This document shows positions 13,003 to 22,396 of a DNA stretch of 50,663 nt, one piece after another. Positions within the stretch are counted from its first letter, which is position 1. Each line of letters begins with the position of its first letter. The DNA comes from Lingula anatina (lineage: Eukaryota > Brachiopoda > Lingulata > Lingulida > Lingulidae): assembly GCF_001039355.2 (NCBI RefSeq), contig NW_019775647.1:678824-729486 (forward strand). Reading direction: 5' to 3'. A program made the translations under genes and the position numbers. Below the pieces are notes generated by a model, which saw only the letters and a program-made list of their open reading frames with translations, searched no databases and was not told the origin of the DNA.

Positions 13003-13143
13003 CAGGCCCGTAGCCAGCAATTTCAAGGGGGGGGGTCTTTTTCTGAAAAAGTGTACCTAGGTCAAATTTTACCCAGAGTGGACCTTTTTCCTGCAAAAAG
13101 GGGGGTTCTTTCGAACCCCCGAACCCCCCTGGCTACGGGCCTG
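13003..13143. mobile_element. MITE with exact 15-bp terminal inverted repeats
   Basis: CAGGCCCGTAGCCAG at 13003-13017 and its exact inverse CTGGCTACGGGCCTG at 13129-13143. The interior has G-runs and C-runs that also pair. Flanking CATC on both sides may be the target-site duplication. It is a non-autonomous element with no coding frame. Confidence 0.85.
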
Positions 13144-13205
13144 CATCATCAACAAATCACATACAATACAGGGTGCAGCTGCTGCTGTGTGTATCTGTGT
13201 GTGTG

Positions 13206-13207
13206 AC

Positions 13208-13254
<47 letters not shown>

Positions 13255-13263
13255 GAGAGAGAG
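13206..13263. repeat. GA microsatellite
   Basis: About 27 GA dinucleotides with one GG interruption, directly beside the donor side of the RPP25-like 5' UTR exon. Confidence 0.9.
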
Positions 13264-13276
13264 CAATGAAACTTAC

Positions 13277-13405
13277 TCCCAAAGTTCTTGTCAATGTTGA
13301 CTGAATCAAAGGAAAATATAATCAGAGAGAAAAGCGGTCAGCCTAAGTAGCACGGCATTGCACTCAACTGTCTCCAACTAAGCAGGTGCCATCTTGTACC
13401 CACAA
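13277..13405 (-). promoter_or_regulatory. RPP25L: 5' UTR exon and likely core promoter of the RPP25-like gene
   Basis: The minus strand has a strong donor (GGGA then GTAAGT) with the exon ending at 13277. Its last base A joins TG at 12812 to make the start codon. On the minus strand CAAGATGGC lies at about 13388-13396, resembling the YY1-type element often placed at transcription starts of housekeeping genes, so transcription probably begins close to 13400. The leader would hold two very short upstream open frames (MAPA and MPCYLG, each then a stop). The start site is inferred. Confidence 0.5.
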
Positions 13406-13645
13406 TCCTTTGAGACCCTCAAATTTGAGGATACTTCCGCATGCGTTACATCGAAACCAACAGAGGGCAGCACTATGCAGCAATATGCGTGCAAGACGCG
13501 CATACAGGAGAAAAAAGTAAATCAAAATTGGACTCTTGGGTTTAAAAAACAATAAATAGGTAAATGAATGAACATGAGGAAAAAAAAGAAAAAGACTGAC
13601 TTTTGACGACGTTTACTAGCTCATTCTTGACTCATTGAAAAGTAG

Positions 13646-13800
13646 CGATAGTCCGAAGGTTCAATAGTCCGAAGGTTCATTGGTCCGAATGTTAACTATA
13701 GAACCTTCGGACCAATGAACCCTTAAGTAAAAAACCGATGAAAATGTTACCACTTTTCGGACCAATGAACCTTCGGACCAATGAACCTTCGGACTATCGA
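13646..13800. mobile_element. MITE built from TCCGAAGGTTCATTGG modules
   Basis: Left end CGATAGTCCGAAGGTTCA and right end TGAACCTTCGGACTATCG are exact 18-bp inverse copies. Each arm repeats a 16-bp module (TCCGAAGGTTCATTGG or close) two to three times, so the terminal inverted repeats are themselves short tandem arrays. Confidence 0.85.
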
Positions 13801-14352
13801 GACGCCCCCTTTTCGAAAGCTAGCTGATTACATGCATGCACAGGTACCTCAAAGTACAAATACTAAGTCTTTATACACGTATTGTCAATATAGAAAAATA
13901 AGCGGAAAATTAAATAACCATAAGGGGCAAGGGGGAAAGATTAAATAAAGCTGATTTTGTCGAAATGCACACACGTACTACCCTGGTGCCTCACCAACAC
14001 TGATATAAAATGTTGCTGCACATATGTGTTTTCAAAACTAGATGGACTCAAGAAAAAAGAGTGAGTTCATAAACAGTACTGTATTCCTTAAAGCCCAAAG
14101 GACTGCAAACATAAACGTTTTGATACCAAGGCAATAAAGTAATATGTTTTTATAAGTGTTTTTCATGGAAGGGGGTATCAAATAAGGAACCAGATAAACG
14201 AAATGCATGAGCGACGAAAGTTCATGGATGTCCTACATGTAAGCCTATATTGGGTAGAAAAAGCCACCCCCAACATTCAGAAATACTGGGTAGAGGGAAA
14301 CATGTAGTGTGTGGAGCAATCACTACTACCTCTCTAAAACTCAGGTTAGCAT

Positions 14353-14637
14353 TACCCTCTACCAGGGTGGCAGATATTACCAGTATATGGAGATATGTGG
14401 AAAATGTAAAATGTGCCTATAACAGGGGCGGATCCAGAGATATTTTCTGACAGTCTTCCAAATTATCTTTGTTGATCCATCCTCATTTTTGACCGTCTTC
14501 CGACAGAAAAAGTTAGATACCCGTCTATACGTCTATATAAAATCTTGAAAAGACTTGAAATTCTGACCGTCTTCCGGAAGACCCAGAAGACGGCCTAAAT
14601 CCTCCCCTGTATAATATCTGCCACCCTGGTAGAGGGT
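14353..14637. mobile_element. Nested inverted-repeat element
   Basis: Exact 27-bp arms at 14353-14379 and 14611-14637, starting TACCCTCTACCAGGGTGG. They enclose a second short element (14423-14609) that has its own CAGGGG ends. This looks like one short transposon inside another. Confidence 0.75.
14423..14609 (+). mobile_element. Short interspersed element with CAGGGG ends, copy 2
   Basis: Begins CAGGGGCGGATCC and ends AAATCCTCCCCTG. It is homologous, in opposite orientation, to 9489-9656. The interior carries GACCGTCTTCCGGAAGACC, itself a short palindrome. Confidence 0.7.
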
Positions 14638-14668
14638 AGGTTGACGTAGAGCATATACTGGTTAGAGC

Positions 14669-15117
14669 AAGGGCGGATCCAGGATTATTTGAAGGAGGAT
14701 CCGCGGATGCAAAGCCTCCTCCCCCCCCCCCCCCCTCGCCCTCACTTGGCGTGGGGTTCGGGGCCCGCTAAAGGGCCCCGGAAAATTTTGGTAATTTAGA
14801 GGGCGAACGGTGCCATTTGGTACGGTGTAGAACTATGATTCAGCAAGTTAAAATTCTAATTTCAAGAGGGGACCAGAAATCGAGGGGGGGGGGGGGGGAT
14901 CCGCCGATGCAAAGCCTCCCTTCCCCCCTTACTTGGCGTGGGGTTCGGGGCCCGCTAAAGGGGCCCGAAAATTTTTGGTATTTTAGAGGGCGAACGGTGC
15001 CATTTGGTACGGTGTAGAACTATGATTCAGCTAGTCAAAATTCTAATATCAAGAGGGAACCAGAAATCGAGGGGGGTTGGGGGTCAGGACCACCCTGACC
15101 CCCCTAAATCCGCCACT
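14669..15117. mobile_element. GGGCGGATCCAGG element with duplicated interior
   Basis: Begins GGGCGGATCCAGGATT and ends CCCTAAATCCGCCACTG, inverted ends of a short element. The interior, from GATGCAAAGCCTCC to ACCAGAAATCGAGG, is present twice in tandem (about 14705-14885 and 14905-15071), each copy containing CTTGGCGTGGGGTTCGGGGC. Related copies lie at 48325-48556 and 48597-48735. Confidence 0.75.
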
Positions 15118-15304
15118 GTTAGAGGAAGATCGCCACCAGACTCCGAAACTCAGGGTGAATTTGTGCCTTGATGAGAACAGCTTCATTTTATGCTCTGTTT
15201 AACACGCACAGGTAAACCAAATAAAAATTCACCCAGAACATTAATTTAACATCCCGGTATATTGTTCACTCAGAGGAAGCAATAATTAAGACAAGGTTCT
15301 GAAA

Positions 15305-16024
15305 ATGGCGTCGGGACTCCATGCTGCACTGGCGTTGTGTGTATTGTGGTGTGGGGGAGTACATGGATACCCGTCATGGCCTCGGCAAGTCATCAGTTTT
15401 CATTTCATAATAATTTCTTTTATTTCTTCTTTCGTTTTAGTTGTTTAAAGGGATAACAGTTTTTCTTCATTTGAGATTTAAAATTCCACAATAATGCATT
15501 GTAAATAACACATGGGAATATAATTAATTCCATTTTACCACCAAAATAGCGGTTAACGCAATTATTCTGAAATCTATGCTTGCCATCGAACCTCGTGTAC
15601 CTCCATAGATGGCTTCCCTCCGCAATAAACATATTAAGAGAATGTTACAAAAACACACTTTAAAAAACATTGACTTACTTTGGATGATGTAGAAATTAAT
15701 TCATTAACCATCGTTATGAAAAATCGCAGTTCAACCCGGGAAAATTCATTTTATGACACTTTTCCCAATAGAATGAAGAATTGTTATTCCTTTAAGGATC
15801 CATATGGATGAGCCTCGAGGGTCCGTCTATCCTGCCCTTTTCTCTATTAGGACCTTGTTTCACACACATACACACACACACACATAAAAAAATGCGACCG
15901 AAACGAGGCTAAACCAACCGAAATGTTCAGTCCCTGTAGAGAGTATTCAGTGGCGGATTTAGAGGGTTCACTTTCCGTCCCAGTCTCAAAAAAGCAAAAT
16001 GTCCTCATTCTTCCTTTTGTTTAC

Positions 16025-16055
<31 letters not shown>

Positions 16056-19000
16056 ACACACCTTGGCCAAATCCTGAATTAGCTGTTAAAATGCGCTCTT
16101 CCAGGGTGACCAGCTTTGAAAGTCTAATAAAATTTAAAACATTCATTTTAAATACACATGTACGTGGGAATGGGATTGCGCAGAATGCCGCGAATAGTTT
16201 GTAGCAGATAGACAGGTGAGTAAGGTGTGAAGTTAGGCAGGTAGGCAAGAAATGCTAATATTAGCGGAGAAAAAGCCGTTTTGGTTCAATGTTTATACCA
16301 TACGTGTATAGAGTCTTAAAAGTTGGCATCATAATAAGAGACAAAGCGTAGGATTTTAAACAAACGGGGTTTTGTATTAGTGTACAACTAGGTTGAACTA
16401 TGTAAGGACATGTATACTTTTTTTGTAATTGTAAAGAGATTAATAATTATGCCATGAATAAAAGGCGTCAAAATAATTTAATTTGTTGATACCAGCCGAA
16501 CCTCCCAACCGACAGTAGTCAAACATCTTGATTCGCGCGCAAACCGAAAATCAGTTCCTGAAGCGATGGCGGAATTTTTTTTAAAGCTCAAGAAATACCC
16601 TAGGGAAATTATATAGTATGAGTTTTTCGCTGGAAAATTTGACTCTATGAACCTGTCCTTACAATAGTTGAAACCGCAATGAACCCCTTTTCGTTTTAAT
16701 GAAGCGTCTCCTTTCAATTTTCAGTTATTCAGTCCGATGGAATGAGACGACGGAATTTGTGACCTTCAATGCAGGTCTGACCGAGACTGATGTCCCAGAG
16801 TAAGCTTTCCAATTTTTCTTTAAGATAATGGCTAATTTCATGAGGCCTATTGTTATACTTAAAATTGTACACTACGCGTTTGAAAATGTCCTTAAGTTGC
16901 AGATCTTTTCTTAATGTATAAATAGCTAACAAAAATTTCGCCTTTCTCATGTGTCATTCATTTTCCATCACTCAGGTATGCAACTCGTCGCGAGGCGTTC
17001 CTTTTGAAACTGTCCAACAACGAGATCCCAGGCGATGTCGTCTGCTTGCAAGAGATATGGAAACCAGACGACGTGGCAGCCGTCGTCCAAGCAGCCAAAC
17101 CAAATTTCCCTCATTCCTTCAGTGCAATGCACGCGGCTGATGGCAAATTTGCTCCAAAACCTACGTCACCTGCTTGTAAAGCTGCGAAGGTAATATGCGA
17201 TCAGCCTCAGATCCGCGCACCTCTTCAAAACGTTTCTGAAATTTGCATCTGTGTCCAGCACCCTCTGAGGATGACGCAAAGGTCGAGCTTTTTTCCACGA
17301 ATATTGTTAAGGTCGCTAAATTATGAAGAGGTTAAAACAAACCATTTAAAACTTGTTTTTGACAAATAAACTACTTCATTACTTCATTACTTCATTTTTT
17401 TTAGATCTACCCGATGCTCCACTGTATTACGACCCAGTGCCTTAGCGACAGTGGTGCTGAAATGGACGAGTGCATCTCCAAGAATTGCAAGTCCGTGATA
17501 AACGAGGTACCTCAGGATTGTCTTAGCTGCATCGCCGACAAGCAGTCAACGAGAGCAGCAACCGACCTAGCAGCCATAGTGGAGCGCTTACAGCAGTGCT
17601 TGACAACCTCGTGGCACACGACATTCGGTCTCCTGGTTCTCAGCAAGAGGCCACTGTTTGACCCGGAAGTAATAAATTTCCACTATGGGACTTTTGTTTT
17701 AGTTGCGAGGGGATACATTCGGGCGAAGGTGGGCAATGGGTTATTCACTCTTATGTTACGTTATTCTATTTTTTTTCCATTTTTTAATTTTATTCTTAAT
17801 TTCATTATTTATGTATTTTATGACTGTCTTTGTTGAAGTTTTAATTGAATTAATTTAATTGCTCTTTTATCTGTCTATCACTGAGAATTGAATGGGTTTA
17901 ATCATTATTTCATTTAGGTAAGTATTTTCAAAAAAGGTCGATTATCTATCCTAGAAGGAAAATGCATTTAAGGGGGCACAGCGATCTAAGATCTAAAGTT
18001 CATTAAGGAGCTGAGCCNNNNNNNNNNNNNNNNNNNNNNNNNNNNNNNNNNNNNNNNNNNNNNNNNNNNNNNNNNNNNNNNNNNNNNNNNNNNNNNNNNN
18101 NNNNNNNNNNNNNNNNNNNNNNNNNNNNNNNNNNNNNNNNNNNNNNNNNNNNNNNNNNNNNNNNNNNNNNNNNNNNNNNNNNNNNNNNNNNNNNNNNNNN
18201 NNNNNNNNNNNNNNNNNNNNNNNNNNNNNNNNNNNNNNNNNNNNNNNNNNNNNNNNNNNNNNNNNNNNNNNNNNNNNNNNNNNNNNNNNNNNNNNNNNNN
18301 NNNNNNNNNNNNNNNNNNNNNNNNNNNNNNNNNNNNNNNNNNNNAAGTGTCATGTGTGTAAAAATAAAATATTTATTCAAAAGCCTTCTCTCAGCCACTT
18401 TTACCGCTGAATCTTGTGCAGCTGAGTGTCTCCCCTTTATCTTAGCTGGCATTTTGAGAGATACCGCTCTGAAGTAATCACTGGATTTTTCCGTTGATCT
18501 GACGATTACCAAGTGCCGTGCAAAATAATCCTGCAGCGTTACCCGTCAAAAAACTCGTATTAACACAAGTGACGGCCACTTGCTCTCGACAGTTTTATCT
18601 GATCACTTTGCCGATAACAGAAAAGGAATCTCTCAGGTAAAATTACTCGATTGCCGAGGAAAAGCCATTAAAACGTTCAAATGCAACTTCACACCTCTTA
18701 ATTGCGGTTAAACGTAATCGCCTTTGTTAGCGCTTCCTACTACATATCCTTGACACCCTACTGGGCATCACTAGGCTAGGGCCCTCTCCAGAGCTGTCAA
18801 TCAAAATGGCGGCACGCTTACAGGCCTAACGAGTGGTCGGAAAATGTAACAAAAGCACGATTTTCTGCCCTTTCAAAGCACCCAAACAAAATATTTTTAG
18901 ATGACAATGAGCAATGGTTCCACCTGATCGTATAACCGATAACAGGTAAATTTGCCAGCTAAGCATTTGACCAATAAGCTCTGTTAACCAAACTGTGAAC

Positions 19001-19937
19001 GTTTTTGGCTGTTTTAACAGCTTTCTATATTGACGAGATAAGTGAATCGCTGCCAAGTATATCTCACTATCTGAGCAACCGATCGTTACAAAAGTTGCAC
19101 CTATTGTTGTTGGGAATGTGATGTCAGGGGTTTAAGAGGAAATTCTTAGTTTGAAAGTTATCGTCTTTTGAAGTGAATAACCCATTGAAATATGGGGTAA
19201 TTTAACGTAAAAGATGATAAAATCAAAAGTAAATAGTTTAAGACAATTCCCTGGTACCGCGCTGAAGTGCTTTCATCCAGCTTTATGAGGCCTTTTGAAT
19301 CACTTGAATAGCTGTCTTGGTTATAGAGAAAATCCCAATTCCGAAAACGGCATTTTCCCCCTAAAATTGGCGCTATAGCGTCATCCTTTGGACACTGTAC
19401 TTAATCCCCGTCTTTAATTGACCTTTTGGGAAGTTTGTTTTAATTTTTTATAAAAACTTATAAGCCCAGGGCTTTATTTCTATGACTTTGGTCCTTTTAC
19501 TATTGGTCCCCTTAATGTGCTGGATATCTTACTATATCAGTGTTTCAATAGTTCCTGCAATGACCCAAATCAGTTCTCACAAGCGCTATTTTAAACCATT
19601 CTGCCATGTCATCAGAGTAATGCATCGGCAAGTACACGAATTATCAAGAACAATATTCATCTTCCCAGTTCCAACGTCCTGCATTCTATCTTTGTCACAG
19701 ATTTATTTTCCTGATATCTCAAATGTATCAAGAGTATTGAACTCGCTTCTCCCTACACTCCATTTTTATCATTCTCACAGCTTTTGGTTTTATTTCCCGA
19801 TATTTCAGAGAGTATCAAGAGTATTGGACTCGCCTCTCCCTGATCGGGACTATCCTCTCTCCGACCACTATGGTGTTTCTGTGATTATCCAGCGATGTGC
19901 CTGCTTCTTGTGGTGGTGGCCATGGAGTAGATGCTGA
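15305..19937 (+). CDS. Type 1 secreted EEP-superfamily phosphodiesterase, copy A (incomplete in assembly)
   Basis: Exons seen: 15305-15384, 16725-16799, 16976-17189, 17405-17728 and terminal 19809-19937. Exon 1 encodes a signal peptide (hydrophobic LHAALALCVLWCGGVHG). The EEP metal-site motifs are present: TFNAGLTETDVP (Asn42), VVCLQEIW (Glu78), TFGLLVLSK, and SDHYG in the last exon. Exon 4 holds a cysteine-rich insert with spacing C-x4-C-x10-C-x4-C-x10-C-x2-C. Exon sizes 3 and 4 (214 and 324 bp) and phases equal those of copy B. Intron 1 uses a GC donor (CCTCG then GCAAGT), which alone gives the phase-2 junction found in B. Exons 5 and 6 (CTH and GDFN motifs) are not seen; they would lie at 17729-19808, where there is a 327-N gap. 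The protein ends in a Cys/Trp-rich tail, FLWWWPWSRC. AATAAA lies at 20025-20030. Members of this superfamily include DNases, neutral sphingomyelinases and phosphatases; the substrate is unknown. Confidence 0.8.
16020..16060. repeat. C-run and CA microsatellite in intron 1 of copy A
   Basis: Poly-C followed by CA repeats just after an element fragment starting CAGTGGCGGATTTAGAGG (about 15949). No gene is seen in the rest of this intron (15385-16724). Confidence 0.7.
18018..18344. other. Assembly gap (N run) within copy A
   Basis: 327 N bases between exon 4 and the terminal exon of copy A. The two missing exons would be about 70 and 330 bp by comparison with copies B and D, so they could be in the gap if its real length is larger. 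The 1.4 kb on the right (18345-19690) shows no similarity to the expected exons and may be inserted repeat. Confidence 0.95.
19697..19757 (+). pseudogene. Degenerate duplicate of the copy A terminal exon start
   Basis: The segment from TTTTCCTGATATCTCAAA through ATCAAGAGTATTGAACTCGC repeats the intron tail and first codons of the true last exon (19809), about 88 bp upstream of it. In this copy the acceptor AG has become AA and the SDH coding part is absent, so it is not usable. Confidence 0.7.
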
Positions 19938-22392
19938 ACTACCAGTCATCAAATAGAACGTTCAGCAGAAACCGTCTTTGTAAACGGAGCGTCAAATCCT
20001 CAAAATTATACTTTTATTTTTGATAATAAAGACTGAAGGGGTGGGGTTGGGGGGGGGGGGGGTGGGCGTTGACTGAAATCTTTTCATTTTTTATCTAAAA
20101 TTTCAACATTAATCACCACAAAGACTTTATGTGTTGTTTCTGAGCAACGAGTTTGTTATACTAGCATGTCTCCTATTTGGAATTGCAGTTTTGCCGATGT
20201 ATCTACATGTATAGCGTTTTATTTGGCTGCATTAAACCAAATAATTATTTTTGAGGAAGGGGTTTAAAATGTGTAATAATATATATATAACTGATTCAGC
20301 AACATGGCTGTCGTGTAATTAAAACAACCCAAGAGACACAATAAACAAGAAGGTAAACTTATATGTATATACATGTAATTTTATTGTAAGAAAGCTTTTG
20401 CACAAAATTTTCACTGTTCTGCGGTTCTTTCATCTTACCACATCTTTCTTATCTATAAACAGGACTGGTAGTAACATGTACAAAGCCAAAAGCGGGTGAA
20501 TTTGATTGAAAATGATCAAATTAATAAATATCGTTCGTACTTTCTATACTTTATTTGGTACATTCCCTAATGGAAATACCTCCTTACTCATACCAAGGAG
20601 TTATAACATAACTCCTTGCTCATACACACAAAATACTGTATCCCAATATTTTATACCGGGATACTCTTTTAACTGATCTTGACAGTTCCGTTATCCCTAT
20701 TCAGGTCTATGCCAAAAATTGCGTGTTGGGGGTGGTCGGCTCATGTCCTAGTTAGATTCCACTTTACCAAAATAACACGATTCAGAGCTGGCCCTCTGAG
20801 GACGTGTGTTTTGACAGCGCCCCTTGCAGAGTTGAGAGCGGCTCTTAGAGTGTGTTAGGCTGCTCGCCTTTATTACGAGAAAAGAGCGTCTCTGATAGGA
20901 AGGTAGGTGTCTCGCCTGCCTAGTATGAGATTTATAGATACCGATATATATAGGGTGCCCTGAAAAGGACATTCTGTGATTGGTACGATGGAGGCGTCTC
21001 GTCTGTCGGGGCAAAGGGGAGGGTGGACCCCAGTGCGAATATGGTACCTAAGATATGAACATCTTCAAATTTTAGTGCTCTATTTTTTTCGCAAAAAACA
21101 CTAATTTAATGCATCAGACGAGTCATGCCTCGGTCATATACTGGTTATCAATAACAGACTCGTTGTAACTTGATGCTAAAATGTCGCCCCTTTACTTCTA
21201 CGGATTTTCAGAATTAAACCTCTTATTTAATTACGAGGATACATTTAAGCACGATTTTTAAAATCAGACTTTGCATTTTCTGTCTTGGTGTGAAGTAGTC
21301 CATGAATGTTATTCTACGCTTTCTCTTTTAAACGAAATATCGCAGCTGCAACGATACATTTGATCATAGACTTAGGTGAGTTCGTCTCTCCAGGTAAATA
21401 ATCCAATGTGCTACTTTTTTTACTGAGCTTTCAGCTACCACCAGCTCTGCCGACCTATTTCTCTCATTTCTCATCAGGAAACTATTTGATGACAACTCAT
21501 CATCTTTATCAGTTATTGTCAGTGTTATAATTATGGTCATATAAGGCAGCAGTGTAGCATTACAAATTTACATGTCCAGAGAAATTAAAGGTAAAAAAAA
21601 GTCTGATCGTCGTTATATTGGCGAGCGAATTACGAGTGAGGGGCATTAGGGAAATGCGGCTATTTATGATATCAAATAAATGAAGGAAATTGTTATGGCA
21701 TCTTGATCGCCCTGGTAAAGCACAAGGTTTTATATATATGTATGTTCTTGGCTTTAACAGCGCCCTGCATATACGTTTTCTTTATTTTACAAAGTGCAGA
21801 CTTGATCCCCTTTAATTCGGAATTACATATCTCCTAATGCTTATATGTATGATTAGCACTACCTAATGTAGATTTATTTTTTGAAAGAAACAGCATTTGT
21901 CTCTGCTCCAAAGTAACCTCAAGTTATAAAAGTGTGTACAGAACTAGTAAGGTGTCCCTTCTTGTCACTGTTTTACCACCCCGAGTCCACTTGGATATTT
22001 GTTTTGATGACTTTCCTATGAGATTATATAGATATATACACATACGTATAATAGAAGTCTGACTGTGTTCTAAAACTTTACCCACATAACAGCTGATGGC
22101 TTAGCTAGAAGTGAAAATGCTTGTTCTTTACTGATACATACTGGCTCTTTTAATGGCATTATCTTTCTGATTGGATTAAAAAGGTACTATATGTTTATCG
22201 CATATGTAACGCAGCTAGATTTACTACAGAGGGAATATATTAATATATCAAACGGGATTTTATTATTGCCATCTGCTTGAGCTCTCACGTGAGCTGCGAG
22301 ATTTCCACGGAGATTTTCTCTGCTGTTTCATTTCCACGAGCTCACAGTTTGCCCGGGGTGCGGACAGAACGCATGACAGCTGTGACACAGAG
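19938..22392. other. Spacer between type 1 copy A and type 2 copy B
   Basis: Not coding as far as seen. It aligns through most of its length with 32315-34369, the spacer between pseudogene D and copy C. Unit 1 has about 310 bp (roughly 20703-21020) that unit 2 lacks. The last 180 bp carry CACGTGA-type and TATATTAATATA sequences shared by both copies and are the likely promoter region of the type 2 genes. Confidence 0.75.
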
Positions 22393-22396
22393 ATGA
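22373..22396 (+). promoter_or_regulatory. Seven-codon upstream ORF overlapping the copy B start
   Basis: ATG at 22373 opens MTAVTQR and ends in TGA at 22394-22396, which overlaps the main start codon as ATGA. The same arrangement, base for base, precedes copy C at 34350-34373. It would be expected to reduce or gate initiation at the main ATG if the transcript starts upstream of it. Confidence 0.5.

Noticed and set aside
13277-13300. 24-nt internal exon with acceptor TTGATTCAG
   Set aside because: A longer 5' UTR exon starting near 13400 explains the donor without needing a microexon; it remains possible as an alternative.
18003-18512. 169-residue minus-strand frame
   Set aside because: Most of it is the N gap; the remaining 56 residues match no family I know.
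18345-19690. Search for exons 5 and 6 of copy A here
   Set aside because: No CTH- or GDFN-type coding segment and no similarity to exons 5 and 6 of pseudogene D was seen.
19482-19937. Single 151-residue gene
   Set aside because: It is intron sequence read into the terminal exon of copy A; the acceptor at 19808 and homology to D define the exon.
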